From assembly GCF_001982615.1 (NCBI RefSeq), contig NZ_MLCO01000090.1:22612-86611 (forward strand): a stretch of DNA of 64,000 nt, written 5' to 3'. A program made the translations under genes and the position numbers. Position 1 is the first letter of the stretch, and every line of letters begins with the position of its first letter. This DNA comes from Teichococcus deserti. GTDB lineage: Bacteria; Pseudomonadota; Alphaproteobacteria; Acetobacterales; Acetobacteraceae. The notes under the pieces were generated by a model. That model was not told the origin of the DNA. It saw only the letters and a list, made by a program, of their open reading frames with translations, and made no database searches. Of this stretch, positions 34,556 through 41,850 are shown in pieces.

Positions 34556-35713
34556 TCAAACTTTCGCGTTTGGGTAAGGAAAGGCGCGCTGAGGCAAGAG
34601 CTCGGGGCCTGTCACGTGCGCCCGCAATGCGGCGTCGCACACCGCGTAACCCCAATTGACCAGCCGCTCCTGCACAGCGTCGTCCAGGCGCTTAAGCCGC
34701 GTCGGCGTCTCTGCTAGCGCCATCGTTCGTTCGTGTGGGCAATCGAGCGCATCGGCGAGCCCATAGCCGGCGATGTCGGTGCGGATGCCCCAGTACGCGC
34801 CCTTACGGTGCGCCGCGTCTCCCTCCGGAGCCCGGAAGGAGGCAATTACCTGACGCTTGCGCAGTGCCCGCACCTGGTTGTCGACCAAGTTGAGCACCCG
34901 ATATGAGTGCTGCGCCCAGTCGCCCTTCGGTTCTTCCTCGGGCGCGATAAGGCCGCCCGCGTCGCTCACAAGGATGGTGTCGTAGCGCTTCCATGCCGTC
35001 TCCAGCCCCAAATTGTCGTAGACCCCACCGTCGCTGAGGATGACCCGGCTTGTGAAGGGGCGACGCTGCAGGTCGTGGCCCGACCCGGGGGTGAAGGACG
35101 CCGGGTCGAGCCGCAGCTCGAAGGGCGACAGCACCGGCGGGAAGGCTGAGGAGGCGGCCACGGCCTGCGCCAGGGGCAAGGTAGGATTGCGGACCTCGCC
35201 CACGCGCCAGTCGCGCATGTACGGCTTCGCGAAGCGCCAGATGGCCCCCGACTGCACATTCGTGGCGTTGATGACAAAGCGCGGCGCGTCCGGCAGATCC
35301 TGCAAGGTGGCGCCGTGGAACAGGTGGCGGTCGTAGGCGTCGGCGACACGGTCACTGATCCTGCCGGGCAGCAGAACGCCAAGCACAATAGCCTCCGCGT
35401 CGAGCGTCTCTCCAGCTAAGTCGCGAACCGGCAACACCACCTCCTGCTCGAATGTCTCGCGCGGCGACCCGGCGCCAGCGATCAGGGCGTTCCAGCGAAG
35501 GGCGAGCACGCCAGCGGTGATAGATCCTCCCGAGACGCTCGAAACGCGCTTAAGGCGGAGCAGTAGCCCGGCTTCATACAGCCGCCACAGCACCCCAAGA
35601 TGGAACACCATGGCGCGGTAGCCGCCCCCCGAAAGGCACAGTGCCATTCCGGGCTCAGGATTCTCCGTCTCCTCATCAGTCGGCAGCGGCCGGATAGGCG
35701 AGATCGTCGGCAT
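34556..35713 (-). CDS. Patatin-like phospholipase
   Basis: A 385-residue lipid acyl hydrolase. Oxyanion loop CLSGGGYRAMVFHLG, nucleophile Ser in SSVSGGSIT (GxSxG variant) and catalytic Asp in ILSDGGVYDNLG form the patatin Ser-Asp dyad. No signal peptide, so it would attack the membrane from inside. First gene of the three-gene minus-strand operon; GGAAGGGGGG lies just before ATG 35713. Patatin effectors of this kind kill infected cells in CBASS (CapV), but no cyclase or nucleotide sensor gene is present here. Confidence 0.88.
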   Translation of the reverse strand: MPTISPIRPLPTDEETENPEPGMALCLSGGGYRAMVFHLGVLWRLYEAGLLLRLKRVSSVSGGSITAGVLALRWNALIAGAGSPRETFEQEVVLPVRDLAGETLDAEAIVLGVLLPGRISDRVADAYDRHLFHGATLQDLPDAPRFVINATNVQSGAIWRFAKPYMRDWRVGEVRNPTLPLAQAVAASSAFPPVLSPFELRLDPASFTPGSGHDLQRRPFTSRVILSDGGVYDNLGLETAWKRYDTILVSDAGGLIAPEEEPKGDWAQHSYRVLNLVDNQVRALRKRQVIASFRAPEGDAAHRKGAYWGIRTDIAGYGLADALDCPHERTMALAETPTRLKRLDDAVQERLVNWGYAVCDAALRAHVTGPELLPQRAFPYPNAKV

Positions 35714-36285
35714 GAATTACCCCCCTTCCTTCGGTTCAGCGGGCCCTCAGCAGCGCCGCCCCGAACAGCCAGCTGCAGATGTGCCAATTCATCACTGCAA
35801 AGCGTGGGCGAAGCACGCCAAGCACCAAGCTGCACGAGACCCGGCGTCTGATAGTGCCGACGCAATCGAAGCCGTCGACGGCAGCTTGTTCTGTGACGCG
35901 GACTGCAGTGGACCGCTCCCGAAGAAGAGGCAATAGTATTGAAATCGGAACGATATGGCAAGAAGCCACTTACTTGTCTGGGCAACGCTGATTTCAGCAG
36001 ACCCTGCGGTGGCGTGGCGGCCGCTCGAAGCCTCGCCAAGGTGCGCAAAGCTCTGCCGCAGCACGACCGCCGTTAATAAGGCGCTCCCACCCAGATCGCA
36101 CGTTTTCGTGGTCCTATATCCCACGCCCACTGCTGGGCGTCCCAGGGCCTCGGAGGCCACTGTAAGCTTGGAAAGTCGACTATCCTCCTTCGCAGACAAA
36201 TGGACCTTTCAGATTGTGATATCGGCGCACCATGGGCAGGATTGGGGCACATGACCGACCGACCCGCCCCTAAGGGCCGCGCTTC
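35714..36285. other. Upstream region of the patatin operon, no gene supported
   Basis: About 570 bases between the patatin start and the damaged recombinase. It should hold the operon promoter. Short open frames on both strands have shadow-like composition. No repeat or palindrome stood out. Confidence 0.4.
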
Positions 36286-36893
36286 GTGGCCTACTATTGC
36301 GTCTCTACCGACAAGCAGGGCCGCTCCGGCCTTGGACTCGACGCCCAGTACGAGGCCAAGGCCGACACGCCGCCGGGTGCGGCGGATCCGTAACCGTGGC
36401 CTTTGAGGAGGTCGAGAGTGGCAGGAAGGGCAACCGTCCCCAGCTTGCCCTTGCCATGGCTGAGTGCCGCCTCCGCCACTGTACCCTCCTCATTGCCAAG
36501 CTCGACCGCCTGGCGCGCGACGCCCACTTCCTGCTCGGCCTGGAGAAGGCCGGCATTGAATTCATTGCGGCCGACATGCCCTACGCCAACCGCCTCACGA
36601 TTGGGGTGATGGCGTTGGTGGCGGAGGAGGCGCGCGCCACCTCGGCGCGGACGAACGCGGCACTGGCAGCGGCAAGGATGAAAGGGGTACGGCTTGGCAA
36701 TTCGCGCTTTCGGCCAGGGGACAGTACAACGGCAGCTGAGGCGCGCGCAGTGTGGTTGGCGACGGCAAGACGGCGTGCGGCTGAGGTACTGCCCTACGTC
36801 GAGGCGGCGAGGAGAGCAGGAGCGATTACCCTCCAGCAGCTTGCGCATGCGCTCACTGCACGAGGGGTACGCACACCAAGCACACTACCATGA
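36286..36893 (+). pseudogene. Serine recombinase/resolvase, frameshifted near the N-terminus
   Basis: Begins about GTG 36286 with VAYYCVSTDKQGRSGLGLDAQ (catalytic Ser in CVST), then stops at about 36393. The rest is in another frame: TVAFEEVESGRKGNRPQLAL, LLIAKLDRLARDAHFLLGLE, FIAADMPYANRLTIGVMALV, SARTNAALAAARMKGVRLGN and a C-terminal HTH (AGAITLQQLAHALTARGV). One indel near 36360-36395 breaks it. Related to the truncated gene at 29700; the pair bracket the lipoprotein and defence-like operon. Confidence 0.8.
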
Positions 36894-36991
36894 CGGTCAG
36901 GTTCGCAGAGCTGTTTACCGAGTTGCCACTAGCCGGGGACGGAGGGAGGGGCGACGAGGCCGCCCGGCTGAAGGAGTTCCTGCAAAACTGA
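36890..36991 (+). CDS. Tiny ORF overlapping the recombinase stop
   Basis: 33 codons (MTVRFAELFTELPLAGDGGR and an acidic-basic tail). Its ATG overlaps the recombinase stop (ATGA), typical of a coupled gene, but there is no family match and it may be chance. Confidence 0.3.
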   Translation: MTVRFAELFTELPLAGDGGRGDEAARLKEFLQN

Positions 36992-37368
36992 GACCCGCCG
37001 GCGCGGCGCTCCTCACTCCGGCAGCCGGCCCGCGATGCGGAGCTGTCGCACGATCCCGTCGGTTCCGGTCCTGCAGCGCTGCGCGCGTGATCGCGTCGGA
37101 GTTGTGGAATGCAACGCCGTGACTGAGCACACGACGGAGGTCCTGGCTGGCGTGCGACGGGTCGCCGGCTGAAAGTTGAGCAAAGCGCGTTGGACACTGA
37201 TGGTAAGCCGAGCGTGTTACCGAGGTATCGATCAGCATGGAATCCGCTCCTCCGACCTGAGATGCACGATAATTCTCGGCTGGCGCGCTCATAGCGAGGG
37301 CTCCTGCCAGTTGCCGCATTGCCTATGTCCCCCATACGTTTGGCAGACGGGGAATAAGTTTGCGTCCC
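36992..37368. other. Intergenic region, no supported gene
   Basis: About 380 bases. A reverse frame from about 37319 to 36915 is open but unrecognised. A GATGCACGATAA half-site at 37261-37272 matches the operator at 58867-58878. Confidence 0.35.
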
Positions 37369-37662
37369 TCAGTGACGGCCTTCCGCATCGGCTGTTGCGG
37401 CTCTGCCTCCGCCGAAGGCTGGACCGGCCGCCTCTTGGTAGCTGACGTGTGCGCTCGCTGCTCGTTCCAGCCAGATAACCTGATCCTGAGCCTGCTGCAG
37501 AAGCTCGTTGTATTGCTGAAGAAGGTCCTCGGCGATCGCCGCAATTTCGAGAAAAGGGCTGTTTTGAAGGTGAGCGACAATCACGGCCTGATCTGCCACA
37601 CGGACTTCTCCCTCTCTGACACGCCGACGCGCCGTCTGGAGAGGTATTTTGAGCCCAGGCAT
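37369..37662 (-). CDS. Small coiled-coil protein, family copy 1
   Basis: A 97-residue protein starting MPGLKIPLQTARRRVREGEV, with heptad-rich helix VADQAVIVAHLQNSPFLEIA and DLLQQYNELLQQAQDQVIWLE. Two other genes in the window (55806-55531 and 58787-58507) encode the same pattern, so it is a true small family. AAGGAAG sits 7 bases before ATG 37662. A perfect palindrome, GCACGATAA-N7-TTATCGTGC, lies about 90 bases upstream. The family is not known to me; a cytoplasmic regulator or adaptor is possible. Confidence 0.65.
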   Translation of the reverse strand: MPGLKIPLQTARRRVREGEVRVADQAVIVAHLQNSPFLEIAAIAEDLLQQYNELLQQAQDQVIWLERAASAHVSYQEAAGPAFGGGRAATADAEGRH

Positions 37663-38066
37663 AGCTTGCTTCCTTGCTTTCCATTGGTTGTATACGACGG
37701 AAATATGTAACCCTGGGTAGCAATATTCTTCTCAGCACAACTTCTTTAGCACGATAACTCCTGATTATCGTGCACCATGGCGTGCCGGCGCCCCCTCACG
37801 TCCGGAAGGACACTGCCGCCGGCGGCCCCCGCAGCGCTGTCACCGCCTCGCCGAGTTCATCACCGGCGAAGGGGTTGACCAGCTGGAGCCGACATGGCGC
37901 AGCGGCTGCGCCTGTGTCAGGAGAAGGGCGCCAGCATCCGCAAGGGGATGCGCCAGACCGTCAACCTGGACGCCAGCACTGCCGGTATGGCGCCGTTGAA
38001 GGTGGGGGCTGATGCAGCCCAGATCTGGCAAGCATCCAGCGGCCGGATCAATCCGCTCCGGCACGA
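37663..38066. other. Upstream region of coiled-coil copy 1 and gap to the LysR gene
   Basis: Holds the palindrome at 37749-37773. A plus-strand frame near 37894-38060 (MAQRLRLCQEKGASIRKGMR) might be a gene remnant but has no recognisable family. Otherwise nothing seen. Confidence 0.35.
37749..37773. promoter_or_regulatory. Perfect palindrome GCACGATAA-N7-TTATCGTGC, candidate operator
   Basis: Nine-base perfect arms with a 7-base spacer, about 90 bases upstream of coiled-coil copy 1. The same core with the same spacer is at 58870-58894 upstream of copy 3, so it is a probable regulator-binding site. Confidence 0.65.
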
Positions 38067-38975
38067 TCAGCCATCTCCATTCCTCTGCTGCTGTCTCACC
38101 ATGTCCAGGAAGCGCGCCAGCGGTGCCGATCCCGATGTCCGGCGCGTGGCGAGACGCAGCGGCGCCGACAGGCCGAAGCATTCTGCCAGCGCGCGGAACG
38201 TCACCACGCGCGGCGCCTGGTCGCGCAGGGAGGCGGGCACCAGGGAGACGCCGAAGCCCGCCGCCACGAGGCTGAGCGTCGACGGCAGTTGCGGCGCCTC
38301 CTGCACCACATGCGGGTCGAACGCCGCCGCGCGGCAGGCGGTGATGATGGGCTCGTAGAGGCCTGGCCGGGGTGGGCGATGGTAAAGGACGAAGGCTTCC
38401 GGGGCGAGCCGCGCCAGCGGCAGGGGCTGGCTCTCCTCCCGCGCCAGCGGGTGCCCGGGCGGCAGCGCCGCCAGCATCGGCTCGTCGAGGATGCTCTCCA
38501 CCCGCACCTCCGGCATGCCGATGATGTCGGAGCGCACGAAGGCCGCGTCGACCCGCTCCTGCAGCAGCGCTTCCACCAGTTCCTGGGTCGCGGCCTCCTC
38601 CAGGGTCAGGGAGACGGCCGGAAAGGCCGTGCGGAACTGCCGCAGCGTCCTGGGCACGAGGGGGTGCAGCGCGGCAGAGCCGGTGAAGCCGATGGCGAGG
38701 TGTCCCTGCTCCCCCCGGGCCGCCCGGTCCACCGCGCCCCGCAGGCCCTCGACCTTCGCGAGCACCTGGCGTGCTTCGGTCAGCAGCGCGGTCCCTGCCT
38801 CCGTGGGCCGCACCCCGCGCGGCAGCCGCTCCATCAGCAGGGTGCCGAACTTGGCCTCCATGCCGCGCAGGAGGCGCGTGAGCTGGGGCTGCTGCATGCC
38901 CAGCCGCTCGGCGCCCCGCGTGACGCTGCCTTCCTCGGCAAGGGTGACAAAGGCCCGCAGGCGTCGAAGATCCAT
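38067..38975 (-). CDS. LysR-family transcriptional regulator
   Basis: A 302-residue LTTR. N-terminal winged HTH: MDLRRLRAFVTLAEEGSVTRGAERLGMQQPQLTRLLRGME. The effector domain follows from about residue 90 (LAIGFTGSAALHPLVPRTLRQF; DAAFVRSDIIGMPEVRVESI). ATG 38975 is chosen because AGAGG is 8 bases upstream; earlier in-frame ATGs exist at 38984 and 39020. It is divergent from the MFS exporter, the standard arrangement in which the LTTR controls its neighbour. Confidence 0.9.
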   Translation of the reverse strand: MDLRRLRAFVTLAEEGSVTRGAERLGMQQPQLTRLLRGMEAKFGTLLMERLPRGVRPTEAGTALLTEARQVLAKVEGLRGAVDRAARGEQGHLAIGFTGSAALHPLVPRTLRQFRTAFPAVSLTLEEAATQELVEALLQERVDAAFVRSDIIGMPEVRVESILDEPMLAALPPGHPLAREESQPLPLARLAPEAFVLYHRPPRPGLYEPIITACRAAAFDPHVVQEAPQLPSTLSLVAAGFGVSLVPASLRDQAPRVVTFRALAECFGLSAPLRLATRRTSGSAPLARFLDMVRQQQRNGDG

Positions 38976-39091
38976 CCGTGCCATGCCTCTGGCGTTATGG
39001 GAGAGCGCATCCAGCGGCATTAGAAATCATGGAGCCGCGGCCGTATCAATGGTGCCGCCCGCTCACCGGCTGCCTGGGAGGAAACATCACC

Positions 39092-40318
39092 ATGCCGGAC
39101 AGCTCGCGCCACTGGCGGCGCAACATGTACGTCTGCCTCTTCGGCTCCTTCACCAACGTCACGGCGATGACGCTGCTGCTGCCCTTCCTGCCGCTCTACG
39201 TGGAGCAGCTCGGCGTCCAGGGGCATGCCGCCATCGTCCAGTGGTCCGGCATCGCCTATGGCATCACCTTCCTGGGCGCCGGCCTCATGGCGCCGGTCTG
39301 GGGCAAGGTGGCCGACCTCTACGGCCGCAAGCTGATCCTGATCCGGGCCTGCCTGGCCATGGCGGTTTGCATGTCGCTGATCGGCGTGGCGGAGAACATC
39401 TACCAGCTGGTGGGCCTGCGCCTGTTGGCGGGCGTGCTGGGCGGCTACGCCTCGGGCGCCGTGGTGCTGGTGGCGACCCAGACGCCGAAGGAGCAGGCGG
39501 GCTGGGCGCTCGGCACCCTCTCCATCGGCACCATGGCGGGCACGCTGCTCGGGCCGCTGGTCGGCGGCGTGCTGCCAGGCCTCATCGGGCTGCGCGGCAC
39601 CTTCTTCCTGGCAGGCGGCGTGATCTTCCTGGCCTTCCTGGCCACCGTCTTCCTGATCCGCGAGGACCGGCAGGCCGGGCCGAAAGGGGCGGCCCGCGTC
39701 ACCGGCAGCGCCTGGTCGATGATCCCGGACCGGCGCCCCGTCATCGCCATGCTCGGGACCGCGATGCTGCTGATGCTGGCGAACATGTCCATCGAGCCGA
39801 TCATCACGGTCTATGTCGCGCAGCTCGTGCCGCCGGGCGGGGATGTCGTGTTCACGGCCGGGCTGGTCATGGCGGCCTCCGCCATCGGCAGCATCCTCGC
39901 CGCCTCCCGGCTTGGCCGCCTGGCGGACCGCATCGGGTCGTGGAACCTGATCACCATCTGCCTGCTGGCCTGCGGCTTGCTGCTCATCCCCCAGGCCTTC
40001 GTCACGGAAAGCTGGCAGCTCATCGGCCTGCGCTTCCTGATGGGGCTTTCGCTCGCCGGGCTGCTTCCCGCCATCGCGGCCACCATCCGGCACAAGGTGC
40101 CGCAGGGCGCGGCGGGCACGATCCTGGGCTACAACACCTCGGCGCAATATGCGGGGCAGGTGCTGGGGCCGCTGGCCGGGGGCTTCGTCGGCGGCCATGT
40201 CGGCATGCAGGCCGTGTTCCTGGCGACGGCCCTGATCATGTTCGCCGGTGCCGCATGCAACTGGATAGTCAGCAGGCAGGCCAGCGCACGGGCACCGGCG
40301 GGGCTTCAGAAGCCTTGA
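39092..40318 (+). CDS. MFS efflux transporter
   Basis: A 408-residue inner-membrane protein with about 12 hydrophobic segments, major facilitator type. The loop 2-3 motif is APVWGKVADLYGRKLILI (G-x-x-x-D-x-x-G-R-K/R-x), and its counterpart in the second half is RLGRLADRIGSWNLI. The layout resembles MdtG-like drug exporters. GGGAGGAAAC lies before ATG 39092. About 115 bases separate it from the divergent LysR gene. Substrate unknown; likely a toxic small molecule sensed by the LysR protein. Confidence 0.88.
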   Translation: MPDSSRHWRRNMYVCLFGSFTNVTAMTLLLPFLPLYVEQLGVQGHAAIVQWSGIAYGITFLGAGLMAPVWGKVADLYGRKLILIRACLAMAVCMSLIGVAENIYQLVGLRLLAGVLGGYASGAVVLVATQTPKEQAGWALGTLSIGTMAGTLLGPLVGGVLPGLIGLRGTFFLAGGVIFLAFLATVFLIREDRQAGPKGAARVTGSAWSMIPDRRPVIAMLGTAMLLMLANMSIEPIITVYVAQLVPPGGDVVFTAGLVMAASAIGSILAASRLGRLADRIGSWNLITICLLACGLLLIPQAFVTESWQLIGLRFLMGLSLAGLLPAIAATIRHKVPQGAAGTILGYNTSAQYAGQVLGPLAGGFVGGHVGMQAVFLATALIMFAGAACNWIVSRQASARAPAGLQKP

Positions 40319-40486
40319 CTCCAACCGGCGCCGAGGACGCAGACGGCCATATGGCGCGGCGTCCAGCTGGCGTGCGGGGCGCTGCCGGCCGATGCTGGTG
40401 CTCCCGACCGTGACTGTGGCAAATCTGCTGCAGCTGGCCAAAGGGCGAGCGGCGGGAAAGCATGCTCCTGCCATAGCAGGGCGCTG

Positions 40487-41005
40487 TCAGGGCTGCGGCA
40501 CCGAAGTCGCAGAAGGATCCGCCATGGTCTGGCGGGCAAGCGGCACCGCATGAATGGCTGCGCGGCCGCCACAGCTCCTGTCGATGATACGCAGCAGCTG
40601 GCTTCCCTCGAGTTGGATCTTGGCTGGCGCTTGGTCTTCCAAACGGTAGCCGATCCCTCTTGCAGGCCGGATCCGCAGCACGATGGCATGAGCTTCCAAC
40701 TTGCGGCGCAGCCGTGCCAGGCGGCTGTCGATGCTCCGGTCGAAGGCCTCGCCGTCGCGCGCTGGAGCAAGACGCAACAATGTCTCCCGCGCCAGGATCT
40801 GACCCACATGGCTGACCAAACCGGCGACAAGATCCATCTCGGTCCCGGTGAGGGGGATCGGAGCGCCATCCCGATCGAGCAGGCGCCATTGCTGGAGCTC
40901 GACGACTCCGCTGCCGAGAGGCTGCATCCGCTCCCGCAGCGCAAGCCGCCGCAGCAGCACCGCGGCGATGCGCGCTTTCAGCTCGGCCGGGCTGGATCCG
41001 GACGC
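40487..41005 (-). pseudogene. OmpR/PhoB-type response regulator remnant (DNA-binding part)
   Basis: A winged-helix output domain is clear: IPLTGTEMDLVAGLVSHVGQ, AFDRSIDSRLARLRRKLEAH and IRPARGIGYRLE. Upstream in frame is SPAELKARIAAVLLRRLAL, the last helix of a receiver domain, but the Asp-containing receiver itself is missing and the sequence before it is Arg-rich junk. The tail after GIGYRLE is also unusual. No partner kinase is present. Confidence 0.65.
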
Positions 41006-41067
41006 ATCGCGGCGGCGGCTATGCCTCCGACCCGGATGCGACCGGCGGCTGAACCTTCGTCGCGGCT

Positions 41068-41208
41068 TCAGAGGATCAAGTCGCTGGCGGTCAGGTGACG
41101 GATGCCAGTCAGCTCAATTTCGCTGCCGATCAGCGCACGGCCATGGCTGCCATGGCCCTTGGTGCCGAAGATCGGCTTGGGACCAAAGTCGAAGCGGGGC
41201 GCGGGCAT
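41068..41208 (-). CDS. Short ORF resembling the C-terminus of a calcium-binding/RTX-type protein
   Basis: 46 codons, MPAPRFDFGPKPIFGTKGHG to the ending TGIRHLTASDLIL. The final segment looks like the end of RTX-type secreted proteins (short strands, then a hydrophobic DxIL end, the type I secretion signal region). GGAAGGA is 8 bases before the ATG. It could be a gene fragment with a fortuitous start. Confidence 0.3.
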   Translation of the reverse strand: MPAPRFDFGPKPIFGTKGHGSHGRALIGSEIELTGIRHLTASDLIL

Positions 41209-41850
41209 GGTCGGGGTCCTTCCACGAGCTTGGCCACGTCATCGCGGCCGCAGCGAGCTTCTAGGCAGGGCCGGTTTCAGGACGTTGTCGTGAGGCGGCG
41301 GCTTTGTTGCGAGCCGGCCGTGCAGCAGTGAGAAGAAGCTGTAGCTTGGCCCGAAAAGTCGAGATGAGCAGAGGAGTTGGCTGCCAGCACGCTTCGCCGG
41401 CGCCAGCCATCACGTTGACGACCCTGGGAGCGAATCATATATCCTCTGACGCAATCGATCGCGTAAGCGCCGATCCTTGCCGTCGATGCGAAGGTCGCAG
41501 GCATGCTGGACGAAGCGAAGGATGTGCTGGCCACCGGCGATGCTGGCGTCGATGCGCTCCTGGTCCTGCTGGCGCGCTGCCTCCGCGGCGATCGTGACCA
41601 TCTCCCGAGTGCTCGTCCTGTCCGCCAAGCCCTGGCTTGAAGCAGGCGGCTTCATCCGGCGCGACGGCGTTGCCGTGAGAACCATGGGTGACCGGAAGCA
41701 GGGCCGCTCGCGCCCCGCCAGCGCGCATCCTGTTGCGCCTCAGGTGACGCAACCTGCGAGCGGTCGCGGACGCTGTGGCTGCAGGCTGGTCAGGACCGAT
41801 CAGGCCTTGGCTGGATGCGGCCGTCGCCCCGGCCGAGACAAGCGAGGACC
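41209..41850. other. Intergenic region, no supported gene
   Basis: About 640 bases. The reverse frame 41685-41410 (91 residues, with TREMVTIAAEAARQQDQERI, helical) is the best candidate but has no recognised family or clear ribosome site. AGCGAGGA at its 3' end serves the next gene. Confidence 0.3.

Noticed and set aside
31347..35713. CBASS or AVAST call for the patatin-subtilase-MBL operon
   Set aside because: No CD-NTase, cap2/cap3 or STAND ATPase gene is present, and the protease is subtilase-like rather than trypsin-like. Resemblance is by enzyme type only.
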